The translations under genes and the position numbers were made by a program. A stretch of DNA of 64,000 nucleotides from Pseudopyrenochaeta lycopersici (taxonomy: Eukaryota; Ascomycota; Dothideomycetes; Pleosporales; Pseudopyrenochaetaceae), in assembly GCA_003313425.1 (NCBI GenBank), contig NHZP01000015.1:124001-188000 (forward strand). Reading direction: 5' to 3'. Each line of letters opens with the position of its first letter. Position 1 is the stretch's first letter. The notes under the pieces are model-generated. The model saw only the letters and a list, made by a program, of their open reading frames with translations. It searched no databases and had not been told where the DNA came from. Shown here piece by piece: positions 53,554 through 64,000 of the stretch.

Positions 53554-54850
53554 CTACGCCAAATCTTGAGGCAAGATCCACTTCGTTTCTAACCACTGCC
53601 AGTATCCAATATTTCCCGGAGGATCATACATCGTCACGCTAACAAGATTGTTGTAGTGAGCAGCTTTGTGCTACAGCAAGTTCGAGACCCACTGATAACG
53701 GGACGGTGGGATTGCAGCTGGATCTTGTGATAGAAAAGGCTCGCCTTCCAAGTGGTGAAAAAAGACACCAGATTCTCGAGAAAATTCAAGCCACCAATTG
53801 TGATCAGCTGAGAGTACAATGCAATTTATAGAGCCCACTAATCTTCAGGCGTCTCAAACTCCTTGGCAACAGATGTGGCAATAAATCTCGATCATTGCAT
53901 GGCGGGCCGGGGGGAAGAAGGCAACATGACGCGATTTCTAGATCTCGTAGAGAAGTGAAATCTGTCAAGTCCATGGTTGAGCCATCATACGCCACATTGT
54001 AGCGCAATTGCAACAACGAGAGCGCTTGCAGTGTGTTACGGACAGGTTCTAACATGCGAGTCATTTTAATTGGGCTGATTGGTCCTCCTTCCCCACGAAA
54101 CACCTCAAATCGCGCCTCATTGACTGGTTCCGTGCTCGCGGGGAGTTCGCAGCGTAGAATCCGAAGACACGGACTGAAAGACAGCAATCTTCGTATGGTA
54201 TCCGAATTCATCCTCCAGCGAGAACCACCCGTTATGTTGAGAGAAGTAACACCTGAAGTCATGGATGTGAAAGGCTCAGATAGTCGTGGCATCCTTATCT
54301 GATCAAGTGATATCGCTTCTAGGACTCTGACATCTGGAAGCAGCATAAATCGTACAATGTCCGTGGATGTAAAGTCGCGATGCAAGCGAATGGTCCGGAT
54401 TCCAGCAAATGAAGGTTCGTTGAGAAACCCACACTGGAAATCCAGCTTCATGCTTCGTCCTGCGCTATGCCAGAACATGATATCCTGCAATACTTGCAGT
54501 CAGCCCATGCCTGATGGTATTGGTCTGCCATACCTATACATAATCAACTCCTTAAGGTTGGGAAACCGGAACGCTGTTTGAAGTTGGTTGCCTTAGATTT
54601 CTCCATGTGCTATAATAACGTAGTACGACCGCACCATTGAAACCAGCTCAGGAGCATTAATAAAGCTTCGTCCCAACAACTCTTGTCTTTCGGGCGTGAG
54701 TTCGCCTATGTAACGGAAAAGCAATGCTCGAGCCGCCCGGTGGAATGCGCGACATACGCGGGTCACAGAATGCAGAGTTGCTCGATCTCCTTCAAATGCC
54801 GACGCGATGTGGCATATTAGCTCCTCTAGAAGGTCTGTGATAGACAGCAT
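53554..54850 (-). pseudogene. F-box protein gene, disrupted by stops and a frameshift
   Basis: The start at 54850 reads as an F-box (MLSITDLLEELICHIAS...VCRAFHRAARALLFRYI). F-box proteins bring substrates to SCF ubiquitin ligases. The same frame meets TAA at 54593-54595 and TGA at about 54509, yet coding-like sequence continues between and after them (LKELIMYRYGRPIPSG, then a Leu-rich, repeat-like region to 53804). At about 53805 the frame shifts (after KLHCTLS), and a C-terminal stretch (DHNWWLEFSRESGVFF ... WLETKWILPQDLA) runs to a stop at 53554, with one more TAG inside. TAA for CAA and TGA for TGG are transition-type. No intron with proper signals would remove both first stops. Confidence 0.72.
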
Positions 54851-55547
54851 CGCGATATCACGTTGTGCGGTTTGATCCAGAAAGCTAGGAAATGGTGACT
54901 TTATACGCGTAATTGTCGGTGCCTTATATTGACCATTGCCCCTCTTTTACGCCTCAGCGGCGCCACAATAGCGGTGTTTCAACTGACACTAGCACCTCCG
55001 TTGTTGCACATATGTTATTGTACGCAAGTAGTTCAATACACGATTCCTAGAATAGACGTAAGTATTTAAAGCATCATCAGGCTGACGCAGTCGTACTAAT
55101 TGCCGCCGACTTGAGGGACACGGTCAAAGGAATAAGTTTCGACATGTGCCATGTAATACATCCGCGTTAGTAACAGAGCGGAATCCGGTCGCGTTCAAAG
55201 TGCAAGACATTATGGGAGAAAAGCTCCTGGGAAGACTGGTGATGATAGATCACCCTCGGAGCGCATGCAAGCGGATCTGCAACAGGCGTGTTGATTCACG
55301 GCTTTGCAATGGATATTTCAATGCAAGATAGTGAAGTATGTGAAAAACTGTTGTAGACAATCCAGAGCTTGAAATGAGTAAGATCGCAAGTGTTTGTCTC
55401 CCGAAATTCTCCGCTGTAACATTTTACTCATCACTAATCCATAGGATACGCAATCCTTGACTGGAAGAAGTCACATCGGAGTCAGTAAACTGCCATTCCT
55501 GCATTGTTGAAAGCGTGCAACGTGCTTACACACCCTATTCTCAACTG
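54851..55547. other. Intergenic region without a supported gene
   Basis: Upstream of the F-box relic and downstream of the epoxide hydrolase. A 61-codon plus frame at 55146 has no recognisable features. Nothing else is seen. Confidence 0.45.
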
Positions 55548-56552
55548 TCATGGAAATCTGCGTCCCAGAAAATCCTTCACTAGCACTGCAATTTCTTCGG
55601 GCTTTTCCATCGGACTCCAATGACCACTCTCAATCACCTTCTCCTCGAGGTCCGGCACAAGACCCTTGCCCTTGGCGTCTTCCATGGCGTCAATCCTACA
55701 CACCGCATCTCCAGTTGCGCCAATGAACAACACAGGGACGCCCACTCTATACCTCTCTGGAGGAATCTTGGCGTCATCCTCCGACTGAATGTTCTCCTTC
55801 GTTGCCTTGTACCAACAGACCGGCGCCTCAAAGCCATCTCGTTCGAAACGGTCGAAAAAAAGCTTTTTCCATCGCTCCTCCGTGGCATACTTCTTTAGTT
55901 GCACACGTTCCGTTTGTCCCATGAGATATTTTCTCATAGCTCCCCTGTTACAGAACTGAGTGCGCATCCAGTCCTCTGGGTCGCCATGCAAAACTTCGTA
56001 AAGCCGGTCCAGGTTTGCCGCAAGCAAGGCTGGTCCATCATCCGCGGTGAACAGGTCCCAATACGCAAACATTGGATACCCAAAGACCTGTTCTGTCAGT
56101 TGGTTCACCGCATCGAGATTGAACTTTTGGCTGGGGTTTGGCACAAGGTATGCGACATTAAGGAGTACGAGGCCCGCCACTATGTCAGGGTAGTGTTGGT
56201 AGAAGCGCTGAGTCATTGCCGAGCCCCAGTCATGGCCAACGACGATCACGGAGGAGATGCTCTCGCCAAGGAGTATCTCGTGAAGATCTTTGGCTTGGAG
56301 AGAATAGGCATACTGCTGCGGGTCGGTTGGTTTTGCGGTGCCGTCGTAGCCCAGCAGATCAGGCGCAATGATTCGGTAGGGCAGGTGCAAGAGCTGAGCG
56401 ATTATGTCGTTCCACATATGCGCATGATCGGGAAAGCCATGGATGAAGAACAAAGCGGGCTTGCCAACTGACTCGGCTGTCGGTTCGGAGACATAATAGG
56501 TGTACTGCAGGGATCGGGAGGTGGTGATTGACCTGTGCGTCAAGTGCTCCAT
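55548..56552 (-). CDS. Alpha/beta-hydrolase, epoxide hydrolase type
   Basis: 334 codons, intronless, the usual length for soluble epoxide hydrolases. HGFPDHAHMW near residue 38 is the HGxP oxyanion-hole motif. VVGHDWGSA near 106 carries the nucleophile Asp. ESGHWSPMEKP near 311 carries the catalytic His. Two Tyr expected in the cap domain could be those of YPMFAYWD and CWYKATKE. The enzyme opens epoxides to diols through an ester intermediate; the substrate could be fatty-acid epoxides, plant defence lipids or xenobiotics. It has no signal peptide, so it is cytosolic or peroxisomal. It is divergent from the membrane-protein gene at 57115. Confidence 0.92.
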   Translation of the reverse strand: MEHLTHRSITTSRSLQYTYYVSEPTAESVGKPALFFIHGFPDHAHMWNDIIAQLLHLPYRIIAPDLLGYDGTAKPTDPQQYAYSLQAKDLHEILLGESISSVIVVGHDWGSAMTQRFYQHYPDIVAGLVLLNVAYLVPNPSQKFNLDAVNQLTEQVFGYPMFAYWDLFTADDGPALLAANLDRLYEVLHGDPEDWMRTQFCNRGAMRKYLMGQTERVQLKKYATEERWKKLFFDRFERDGFEAPVCWYKATKENIQSEDDAKIPPERYRVGVPVLFIGATGDAVCRIDAMEDAKGKGLVPDLEEKVIESGHWSPMEKPEEIAVLVKDFLGRRFP

Positions 56553-57114
56553 GTTTCCGGACAGAAATGGCGACAGTGCGCTGGGTCGAGAGTCAAGAAT
56601 GACGGATTAAAGGCAGTGCAGCCTATAAGCCCACCCTCAATGGCTCGCATAACGTGCTGACTCGATTAAATTGATCGTCGTGCCTCGGGCCGTTTATAGA
56701 CACCTGGGGACAACAACGCCATCAACGCGGAACCGAAGCCGCCACCCGTCGGCACGAAGCAGCGTCACCTGATTGGAGCTTAAACGCCGATGCAGTCGAA
56801 CCCTGGCCTCATCTACCCCGGCGATTCCATCCCCCTTTTATAATCTTGCAACGATGCCCAAGCCGAAAGCCAGACGTAGTAAGCGCCATTCCTTCGCGGT
56901 ACTCCAGAGCGGATACTGCCGACTGCTCGCTGGAGAGGCTTTGCTCTTCTTTGGGAGACTTGCCCGCCGTTTTTGTGCCAAATGTCTTCACATCCCAGCA
57001 CCCAGCATCTCTCAGCGGCCCTTTATCTTTTCGAAGCCCTTGGTTCTGCATTTTTACATGGAAGGCTCCCAATCGCAAGTCTCTTGAGGACTCACAACAC
57101 ATCCTGCTAGCAAA
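56553..57114. promoter_or_regulatory. Shared divergent promoter, epoxide hydrolase and SAT4-like gene
   Basis: 562 bp between divergent starts. Open frames across 56770-57390 on both strands have no domain signal and I treat them as chance. The start at 57115 is preceded by GCAAAATG, a good context. Confidence 0.4.
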
Positions 57115-58303
57115 ATGACAATACCACCAAAATCGAGCTCGGGACGCGCACTCGTCGGCGTAACCATCGCGATGCTTACCTTGTCCTGGCTGACAGTCAT
57201 CACTCGCATTTGGGTCAGAAAGTGGATTAACGGCCTTGGGATGGATGATTTGCTGATGGTCATTAGCCTGGTAAGATATGACTTCGCTAATCAAACTTAT
57301 TAAGCATGCTGAGCAATGGTAGGTCCTCTTCACCATAGCCTCGCAGAGTATACTCAGCGCTACATATAATGGGGTTGGCTCCCCAGACATCTACTTGGAC
57401 GAAGTGTCTGTTCGTCATGGCCGCAAGGTATGTTTGGTACTAGGTGTAGCAATTGCGCTATCGCACGGGACACTAACCCAAAGATTCAGTGGTTTTGGCT
57501 CTGTCAAGTAATCTATGTCATAACTTCTTTTGCTATAAAATGCAGTATTTGCACGGCTCTGCTTCGGTTCACCAGAGAGAAGCGCTACCGAATTCCACTG
57601 TACGCCATCATGGGACTGAGTTTCATCGCTTCTACCGCGACGGCCCTCACTCTTATCCTATGGTGCCGTCCCATCGCAGCGAATTGGGATGCTCGAGCTG
57701 GCACCTGCCCAAACGCCATCTTGCTTACCAATATGAGCTACTATTTCTCGGCCAATGGCATCCTCACGGATTGGGCTTGTGCGATTCTTCCAGCCTTTGT
57801 CCTGTGGGACGTTCAACTCAAGATGCGCGTCAAGGTGTCTCTGATTGTGCTTCTCGCGATGGGCGTAGTGTGAGTCTCGTACCATCTTCACTCTACATAA
57901 CTTGGGTATTAACCTGCCTTGCAGAGCAAGCTCAGCGACCATCGTCCGCCTCGCCTACTTCACCCTGTATACGAGCACCGAAAACTACATGCTTGGTATT
58001 GCTACAATCGCGTTGTGGTCCATACTTGAGTGCGGTTTGGGTATTATTGCAGGCTCCATTGCTACATTCCGGCCACTACTTCGCCTAGTCCCATTCCTCA
58101 GTCAGTCTTCGTATGCGACGCCATCACGCCCGACGGATGGCCAGTCCCACCATATGACGCCCATGAACCGCAAACCTACATATCAAGAGAGGTCTCGACG
58201 CGATCCCGAAGACGAGGAACGTTCCGACGCTGAGAGCCAGAAACATATACTGAAAGAAACAACGATTGAACTTTCACACGCGCCAGGTGACCGTAATGCA
58301 TAA
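57115..58303 (+). CDS. SAT4/PTH11-like integral membrane protein (fungal rhodopsin domain)
   Basis: Four exons by eye: 57115-57270, 57323-57427, 57484-57869 and 57925-58303 (introns 52, 56 and 55 bp, all GT...AG), giving 341 aa. Several hydrophobic helices are visible: ALVGVTIAMLTLSWLTVITR, then WFWLCQVIYVITSFAIKCSI, YAIMGLSFIASTATALTLIL and VSLIVLLAMGVV. Family landmarks are GMDDLLMVISL after helix 1, CRPIAANWD, ILTDWACAILPAFVLWDVQL, and GSIATFRPLLR before a polar, charged cytosolic tail. There is no CFEM domain. Relatives include the Magnaporthe surface-sensing receptor Pth11, but most members are unstudied. A role in surface sensing or G-protein-linked signalling is possible, not shown. 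Confidence 0.9.
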
Positions 58304-59315
58304 AATTCCGAGGCTGGACGTAAGAGTTTTTGAAGTTTTTGGAATGCCCTTAATGCAGCGACCATGTAGTAAAAGAATATATATAAATATCAAAGCACGG
58401 CATGCGCCTTACTCCCCGCTGGAAAAGTCCACGGAAACATATGGCGAGTGTAACTATAGGCGTGTGAGCAACAGCATCTCATCCATTTATGAGGCCAGGT
58501 TGCTAAAGTACTAATAAGCCAATTTCAACCCGCCATGCTGCCTTTTCCCCCTACCCATAAATCGCGGCTCTTCTACCTCAGCTGTCAGGCTATAGTGCTG
58601 AGAGCCGAGGTAGCTGCTGGCTGGTCCATAGCACTGACGTTAAGTACTATTCTGTTCAGCGTGATCTGCGCAGAGCAGATTATTGTTACCTTTTTGGTTG
58701 TTTGGCGCAGTGGGAGCAGACGTGTGTCCTAACATCAGCAAGCAGTGTTTACGAAGTAAGGCTCTACACTTTGAAGCCAAACTTAATTTCTGACTAACTA
58801 GCTGCGTGGCTTTCTGGCGTTGGGGTTGTGAGTAACGGGAACTTCCGCATGGCGCGCATTGTTCTGTGGTTTACTCGTAAGTAGTTCAGTACATTTTGTC
58901 TTGTTTCTATGGCTAATGCAGCATCAGCTTGCCCAAGGACGCTGTGATACACTCATGCGATTTCCCCAACCATCTTGGGAAAAGGGAATTTTCCTGTCTC
59001 GTCGGTGGAGTGTGGAGTCTGTGAAGGGCAGAGTGTCGCGAATGAGCTTCCCACACGAAGGGTTTGAACGGGAAATTGGGGCTGGAGACAACACGGATTA
59101 TGCCGACTCAAAGGTCTGAGCAGCCTTTATCTTCAGGACTTCTACATCAGGTTGAGAATTTGCTCGGGAATTGATTATGTACAGTGGATACGAGGATCCT
59201 GACTCTCCTCAATAAAAACGCCAGAGAAAAGCGCTCTTTCCAAACCTAATTACCAATCAACACAACATAAGCAGAGCCTCAGCAACTCCTTTCCATGCTT
59301 ACATAACCCCACGTC
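58304..59315. other. Intergenic region without a supported gene
   Basis: About 1 kb between the 3' ends of convergent genes. Frames up to 86 codons are seen but without domains, introns or good starts. An imperfect inverted repeat (TACCTCAGCT ... AGCCGAGGTA) is at about 58573-58612. Confidence 0.4.
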
Positions 59316-59980
59316 TTACAAAACATTCGCAGTGTAGAACACAATCGCATCCTGGATGACATTATGGATATTCGCAACAGCATCTGCGCCCTGTGCAGTC
59401 TTTTCCTGGCCAATCCGCGGACTGAGTTTCGCCAGTGTTGCGGCGCTGAACGTGTCGTGGTCGTACAGCAGCAGGGCAAGACTGGCGATGACGACAGGGA
59501 CGAGCGCGCCTTCCTTGAATGCCGAGACCTTGTCTTTGAGATGTGTTGTTGCAGCTGGGATACTCACGTTTACTGTTGAGTTGGAATCCGGAATCAGCAT
59601 GTGTTGGTTTGAACGATGGTACGGGGAAGTCCATGGAGGATGTACTTACCGGTGGATACAACGGTGTCGATGACTTGCACGCTGTCGTCGACACTAAACG
59701 GCAAGGCGGCAAGAGCGTGTCGGAACCCTGCACGGTTCACGCGGTGAATTTCTGCGACTCCGAGAAGGACTGGTGTGCCGTCTACGAGAGACGTTGGAAA
59801 CGGGGCGCCGTTGTAGGATTGCACTATTTCGTCGAGGGCTAGCACAGCATTGTGGATGTTGATAACGTCTTGTTTGACTGTCTGTGCTGTGGGAAGGACA
59901 TCGCGCCGAGACGCAGGCACAGCATTGCAAGTTGCAACAGCAGGAACAAGGACGAGGAGCTTTGCAAGGGAGAAATGCAT
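59316..59980 (-). CDS. Secreted HsbA-like protein (hydrophobic surface binding)
   Basis: Two exons on the minus strand: 59980-59650 and 59554-59316 (95-bp intron; an acceptor at 59573 would also keep frame), giving 189 aa. The chosen ATG gives a signal peptide (MHFSLAKLLVLVPAVATCNA) followed by SRRD, a likely processing site. The rest is an all-helical protein (TVKQDVINIHNAVLALDEIV ... THLKDKVSAFKEGALVPVVI ... VANIHNVIQDAIVFY). This pattern fits the HsbA family of fungal cell-wall or secreted proteins that adsorb to hydrophobic surfaces and can recruit esterases. The family call is by general shape, so moderate. Confidence 0.75.
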
Positions 59981-60302
59981 TGCGCAAGTAATGTAAAGAT
60001 TTCTTGGTAGTGAGTTGGATGACCATTGAGTCCTGCGAATGTTGCTTTTATCACAAGTAACCAACATTGGGCAGCCGAGGCTTGGACTATCGCGTCAAGC
60101 TAGAGGTGAGTAGCAACTAATTGGCTTGGTGTTTTGTAGATCAGTATCCTGTTTGGTGACAACTATAAAGGTAGTTACCCAAGTGGGTGTGCGATTCGGA
60201 GTCAATTCCGATGGGCGAACGAAAGAGATGCGATATGTAGATCATAATGCCAATGTCATTGACTCAGATATGGATATTTCATTGTCAGACACTAAATAGC
60301 AA
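59981..60302. promoter_or_regulatory. Promoter region of the HsbA-like gene
   Basis: About 320 bp between the HsbA-like start and the stop of the acetyltransferase. No coding frame that I can support. Confidence 0.35.
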
Positions 60303-60879
60303 TCATGACCCGGCAAGCTTCCCTAGGGCATCGCCTTCTACTCTCAATCCCACCCATTCGCTCTTCTTCTTTGCGCCAACAGCCTCGCTCTGATAGAACT
60401 GCAAGCTTGGTTCATTCCAATCCAGACAGCTCCACTCCAGCCTCTTGCCGTCAACCTTCAACACTTCCTTGGCGAGCTCCTTGAGCAGGAGCTTGCCGTA
60501 CCCTTTGTTTCGGTAAGCGGGTTTCACGAAGAGATCTTCGAGGTAGATGCCTGGCCCACCAGTCCAGGTGCTGTAGTTGTAGAAGTAGAGTGCCATGCCT
60601 GCGACGGTGCCGTCGGGGTCGGTGAGGAGGAGGGTTTTGGCGAAACCCTGTGAAAACTTGGAGGGGTCCGACGGGTCGGCGTGCGAGAGAGTTTTGAGCA
60701 GAGATTCTTCAGTCGCTTCGACAGATGAAGATGCCTTTTCATAGTCGGCTAGCTCTTGGACGAGGCCCAAGATGGTAGAGACGTCTGCCAAGGCAGATGT
60801 TAGAGAGAGGGAGAGTGTTCTTCGTTGGGGATATACCTTGGCGAGTGGCATGACGAATTGTGGCGCCAGTGGATGCCAT
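60303..60879 (-). CDS. GNAT N-acetyltransferase, diamine (SSAT)-like
   Basis: Two exons: 60879-60837 and 60784-60303 (52-bp intron GTATAT...CAG), 174 aa. The splice joins IRHATRQ to DVSTILGLVQELADYEKA, a typical N-terminus; the long unspliced frame starting at 61190 lacks this and I reject it. The core reads GMALYFYNYSTWTGGPGIYLEDLFVKP (quoted here in part: LYFYNYSTW, IYLEDLFV), then AYRNKGYGKLLLKELA, the acetyl-CoA pyrophosphate loop (R-x-x-G-x-G). The end has CLDWNEPSLQFYQS. These are features of spermidine/spermine or thialysine N-acetyltransferases. It probably acetylates a polyamine or related amine in the cytosol; the exact amine is not predictable here. Confidence 0.9.
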
Positions 60880-61023
60880 TGTGAACAGCACGATAGGATT
60901 TTGTATAGCTTCGAGTGCGGTTTTGTTGGTGGAATGGCAAACTTTGCCGCATCACAACGCGCCCTTTGCATGTCGCGTTGTGGCAGAATTGCGGGACTCG
61001 ACCTGGTCGGAGTCGCGCTTGCT

Positions 61024-62361
61024 TCACCGCCCGGTCGTAGCCGCCAAGTCCGACGCCGACGCCGCGGCGCGCTTTTGCTTCCAGTTGTCCAGCTGTTTCC
61101 GCATGGGATGAGTTCTGGGAAGGTACTCTGTAAAGAATGGAAAGCGCACATAATCGCCCTTCGCATTGCGTGGCTGTATCTGAGGAGCAACTTCAGCGTC
61201 GGACTGCTTTGGCGTCATGGGAATGCGTCCCGTCGCATCCACGCCAGCAAAAAGGGATTCTTCAGTGGGTAGATTGTACACCTTCGGGCTGATGCTCTTC
61301 TGCGGCTCACCCCAGACGGCGGTCCATTGTTTGTTGTGTTGGTCGTACTCCAGCTTGCAACACAGGGTAAGAAGTTTTGTGTAGAGTCGTCGCATGAACT
61401 TTACATTAATAGTGTGCGGTCGCTGCATGCCCGCCGGTTTGTCTGCTCGGCTCGGCTTGTCTAGTGCTAGGCCAGCATTCAAAACTGCAGTAAAAGGCTC
61501 CTCTTCGGCCAGGCAATCAGGGCTGAGCAGACGGGCAGGTTTCCTTGGCTTTGCAAACTCGACATGTTTTTCTTTCAAGATGATAGCATGCATGTTATCC
61601 CACTCGTGGTTAGGCAAAGGGGGAAGCAGCCTGGTCATGGTCTCTGCGTACCATCGTCGGACATTGTTTCGGGCACGCTTGATGGGCATGGGCCGCTCCC
61701 AGACATTGTTTATCGGTGTCTTCAAGGAAGGGCCCTTTAGCTCTCGGTGGATGGCGATGCCTCTCTGGGACTGTGATGTGAGGACTGTGCGTAGACGAGC
61801 GTAGCGGCTGGATATGCTGATGGTGTGGTGTGTCTTGGAAGACAGCTTGGGAGCATCAAAGTACTGCAGGTAGCGCTTGTTGCTGTGGTAGAGCTTTTGC
61901 AGAGGCGATGGGCCACCCTCCATGTCTGACACAGCTTCTGCATCGCCGTCTATGACAGGATCAGGGCGGAGCAGCTTGTCCAGCAGCGCATACTTTCGCC
62001 GTCCCAGACGCCCGTAGGCAAAGTAGAGGACCTTTTGCAGACATGGCAGCTCTCCTTGATTGGCGCGCCGCAGAAAGTTCAAGCCCTTCTGGCCCTTTCT
62101 CAGCAACGGCCGCGTGCGCTCATGGATGATGGCCGCCTGCCGCCTCTTGAAGCTCCGGTGGCGGTACCTGGCGACGGCGTGCAGGTCGAACGAGGCAGTC
62201 GCGTTCTGCCGGGGCTGGTAGGCCTTGAAGCGGTTGACAATGTACTGGCGCAGGTAGGAGCGGGCAGTGGCATCGGGCAGGTACGAGGCTTCGCGGAGGA
62301 GGGCGCGCAGCAGGTGGACGGGCCTGAGACTCGACGCGGGCAGCTGAACGGGCGCCGACAT
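61024..62361 (-). CDS. LYR-motif protein, Cup1-like
   Basis: 445 codons without introns. The N-terminus (LRPVHLLRALLREASYLPDA ... YIVNRFKAYQ) has the helix-Leu-x-Arg-helix shape of the LYR family, which bind acyl-carrier protein and assist mitochondrial complexes and ribosomes. The length and long C-terminal extension, with Arg-rich stretches (KRARNNVRRWYAETMTRLLP) and NVKFMRRLYTKLLTLCCKLE, fit the fungal Cup1-like branch. A mitochondrial location is inferred. The 3' end is 144 bases from the acetyltransferase start on the same strand. It is divergent from the APSES gene. Confidence 0.75.
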   Translation of the reverse strand: MSAPVQLPASSLRPVHLLRALLREASYLPDATARSYLRQYIVNRFKAYQPRQNATASFDLHAVARYRHRSFKRRQAAIIHERTRPLLRKGQKGLNFLRRANQGELPCLQKVLYFAYGRLGRRKYALLDKLLRPDPVIDGDAEAVSDMEGGPSPLQKLYHSNKRYLQYFDAPKLSSKTHHTISISSRYARLRTVLTSQSQRGIAIHRELKGPSLKTPINNVWERPMPIKRARNNVRRWYAETMTRLLPPLPNHEWDNMHAIILKEKHVEFAKPRKPARLLSPDCLAEEEPFTAVLNAGLALDKPSRADKPAGMQRPHTINVKFMRRLYTKLLTLCCKLEYDQHNKQWTAVWGEPQKSISPKVYNLPTEESLFAGVDATGRIPMTPKQSDAEVAPQIQPRNAKGDYVRFPFFTEYLPRTHPMRKQLDNWKQKRAAASASDLAATTGR

Positions 62362-62729
62362 GCCAGACGGGTGGTGGTGACAAACTGGGCTCGAAACAGT
62401 GGGCGGGTCTGATTCGCTGAGCCGCCGTAGCCGAGACGCGTGAACGCGCTTGATTCTCCACCTTGGTCGACGACGGCCAATTCACTCCCCGCCCACCCAC
62501 GAGCCCCAGCCAGCGTGTCGAGTCTCCACCATCGCCCCGGGCGACCACCGTGCCAGCGACGATACTGCGCTCCTGCGCGCCTGCGCACCCGACTGTGACT
62601 GTGCCGGCCACTGCGCCTGCGCCTGCGACTGCGACTGCCCCGTTTCTTCACCTCCCTCCCCCATGCCCGCCGTTTGACCGCCGTGCAACCCGCCCACCCG
62701 CGCATTCACCTCAGCGTTGCGCTGACATA
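62362..62729. promoter_or_regulatory. Shared divergent promoter, LYR gene and MBP1-type gene
   Basis: 368 bp, GC-rich with C-rich runs (CCTGCGCCTGCGCCTGCGAC at about 62605-62630) and no other gene. MBF-type regulators usually bind ACGCGT-like boxes; GACGCGTGAA is at about 62434, a candidate for autoregulation only. Confidence 0.35.
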
Positions 62730-64000
62730 ATGCAAGTCGCGCGCACTTCGCTCTCCAACTCGTTCCCCGCCGCCTCGCCGCCGCAGCCCGCCATGTACGC
62801 CAATTCCCCCCATGGCCTCATGGCCGCGCCCGGCTTCAACCGCTCCTTCTCCGACATGAACGGCTTCCAGCAGCACGGCATGGAGAAGCCGCAGATCTAC
62901 ACGGTAAGCACCCGCCAGCGCAGTCGCAACCTGCACACTGACACGCCTAGGCCGTCTACTCGGGCGTATCCGTCTACGAGATGGAGGTCAACCGCGTCGC
63001 CGTCATGCGCCGCCGCTCCGACGGCTGGCTCAACGCTACCCAGATACTGAAGGTTGCCGGCGTCGACAAGGGCAAGCGCACCAAAGTCCTGGAGAAGGAG
63101 ATCCTGACGGGCGAGCACGAAAAAGTCCAGGGCGGCTACGGGAAGTACCAGGGTACGTGGATCAACTACCGCCGCGGCCGCGAGTTTTGTCGGCAGTACG
63201 GCGTCGAGGACATTCTCCGCCCGCTGCTCGACTACGACATCAGCGTCGACGGCAACCAGGGCCAGGGCATTGAGACGCCAACCAAGGAGCAGGCCATGGC
63301 AGCGAACCGGAAGCGCTTCTACACCCAGAGCATGGACGGCCGCAGCACCAGCCAGAACGTCGGGGGCACCTTCTTCTCCAACATATCGTCTACAGCCACG
63401 AGCGCCCTTGCCGCCATGAACAAGGTTGCGCGCCTGAACTCGCCGGCTCCGCGCCCAGCATCGTCATCACAAGGACGCCGCAGTATGGGCCGCCCATCGC
63501 AAGGCCCAATCGCAAGCCAAGAGTCATTCCGGACGAGCAGCCAGCAAAGCATAGCCTCCGAGCGCAGCTTCAGCGGCGCCAACGGCCACGATTCTGCCTA
63601 TGGCACTGGCTTGGATGACGCCCAGGAGCCGCCCAGGAAGCGAATGCGCGCCTCACAGGAAGAATCCTTCTCTCAGCCCACTGGGCCAGACATGTCCATG
63701 CGCGACCTTGGCTCACCAACCGAACCGAGCGAATCCTTTTACCAGCACCAGACTGGACATCACATTAGCCTTCCAGACGGCGAGGTGCCCTCAGCATTAC
63801 CACCCTTGCCGCATCCAGACACCAAGCACAACGAAGAGAAGCAGGCCATGCTGACCGATCTGTTCGCCGATCAAACAAGAACAAATTTTACAAATCATCC
63901 CGCCATTCTGCATCTTTCAGGTGCAGATCTTGACATGCCAATCGACAACTCTGCCAACACGGCATTACACTGGGCCGCAACTCTGGCGCGGGTATCCTTG
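62730..64000 (+). CDS. APSES transcription factor, MBP1/Res-type, 5' part
   Basis: Exon 1 is 62730-62903, the intron 62904-62950 (47 bp), and exon 2 runs off the right edge in open frame, 408 codons so far. The APSES DNA-binding domain covers about residues 62-160: SVYEMEVNRVAVMRRRSDGW, then LNATQILKVAGVDKGKR, TGEHEKVQGGYGKYQGTW and GREFCRQYGV. A Ser-rich linker follows, with a basic PPRKRMRAS near 300 that could be a nuclear signal. At the edge, DLDMPIDNSANTALHWAA begins the ankyrin repeats found in Mbp1, Swi4 and Res1/2. It is expected to form the DNA-binding half of MBF and to drive G1/S genes. The intron falls just before the domain, as in other filamentous ascomycetes. Confidence 0.93.

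Noticed and set aside
58859..59119. An 86-codon plus-strand frame between convergent genes
   Set aside because: No signal peptide that convinces, no domain, no introns, no neighbours on that strand.
60303..61190. A 295-aa unspliced reading of the acetyltransferase
   Set aside because: Its first 130 residues are Arg/Pro-rich and overlap the end of the LYR gene. A proper 52-bp intron gives a normal N-terminus starting at 60879.
1..64000. CRISPR arrays, rRNA genes or intact tRNA genes
   Set aside because: No regularly spaced short repeats and no sequence with a full cloverleaf or rRNA core were seen on either strand.

Overview
The window reads as chromosomal DNA of a filamentous ascomycete (Pezizomycotina; a Dothideomycete is my best guess but is not proven). 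The grounds are short GT...AG introns of about 47-135 bp, an APSES/MBP1-type regulator, fungus-specific families (HET, SAT4/PTH11-like rhodopsin domain, HsbA-like, LYR/Cup1-like), and a large block of transposons scarred by RIP (repeat-induced point mutation, C-to-T mainly at CpA).

Layout. Positions 1-1440 hold the 5' part of a small secreted cysteine-rich protein (minus strand, running off the left edge) and a decayed ankyrin fragment. Positions 1441-22551 are one TIR-bounded element: 145-bp terminal inverted repeats and flanking TA. Two chromodomain Ty3/Gypsy elements are nested in it (2693-9404, TSD ACCTA; 13961-20783, TSD TATGC), and all three are RIP-destroyed. Removing the nested elements leaves about 7.6 kb of element whose genes I could not identify. 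Positions 22554-30739 are a pogo/Fot-like DNA transposon that abuts it at a shared TA. Its transposase is split by a much younger Tad-like LINE (23779-29825, 14-bp TSD) with a 1277-codon ORF2 still open.

Positions 30883-41308 hold a broken subtilase and then the most unusual genes here: two giant divergently transcribed proteins of unknown function (1135 aa, minus strand; about 1344 aa over five exons, plus strand) sharing a 579-bp promoter region. Neither has a signal peptide or membrane segments. Parts of both remind me of large uncharacterised bacterial proteins, so horizontal transfer is possible.

Positions 41309-47157 hold debris (exonuclease-like fragment, pogo transposase fragment) around an intact HET-domain gene. 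From 47158 the window becomes ordinary gene-dense fungal DNA: a MOSC/oxidoreductase/ferredoxin fusion, a P-loop kinase-HAD-phosphoribosyltransferase fusion, a decayed F-box gene, an epoxide hydrolase, a SAT4/PTH11-like membrane protein, an HsbA-like secreted protein, a GNAT acetyltransferase, a LYR/Cup1-like protein and the 5' part of an MBP1-type cell-cycle transcription factor that runs off the right edge. All exon joins were made by eye from splice signals and reading frame.
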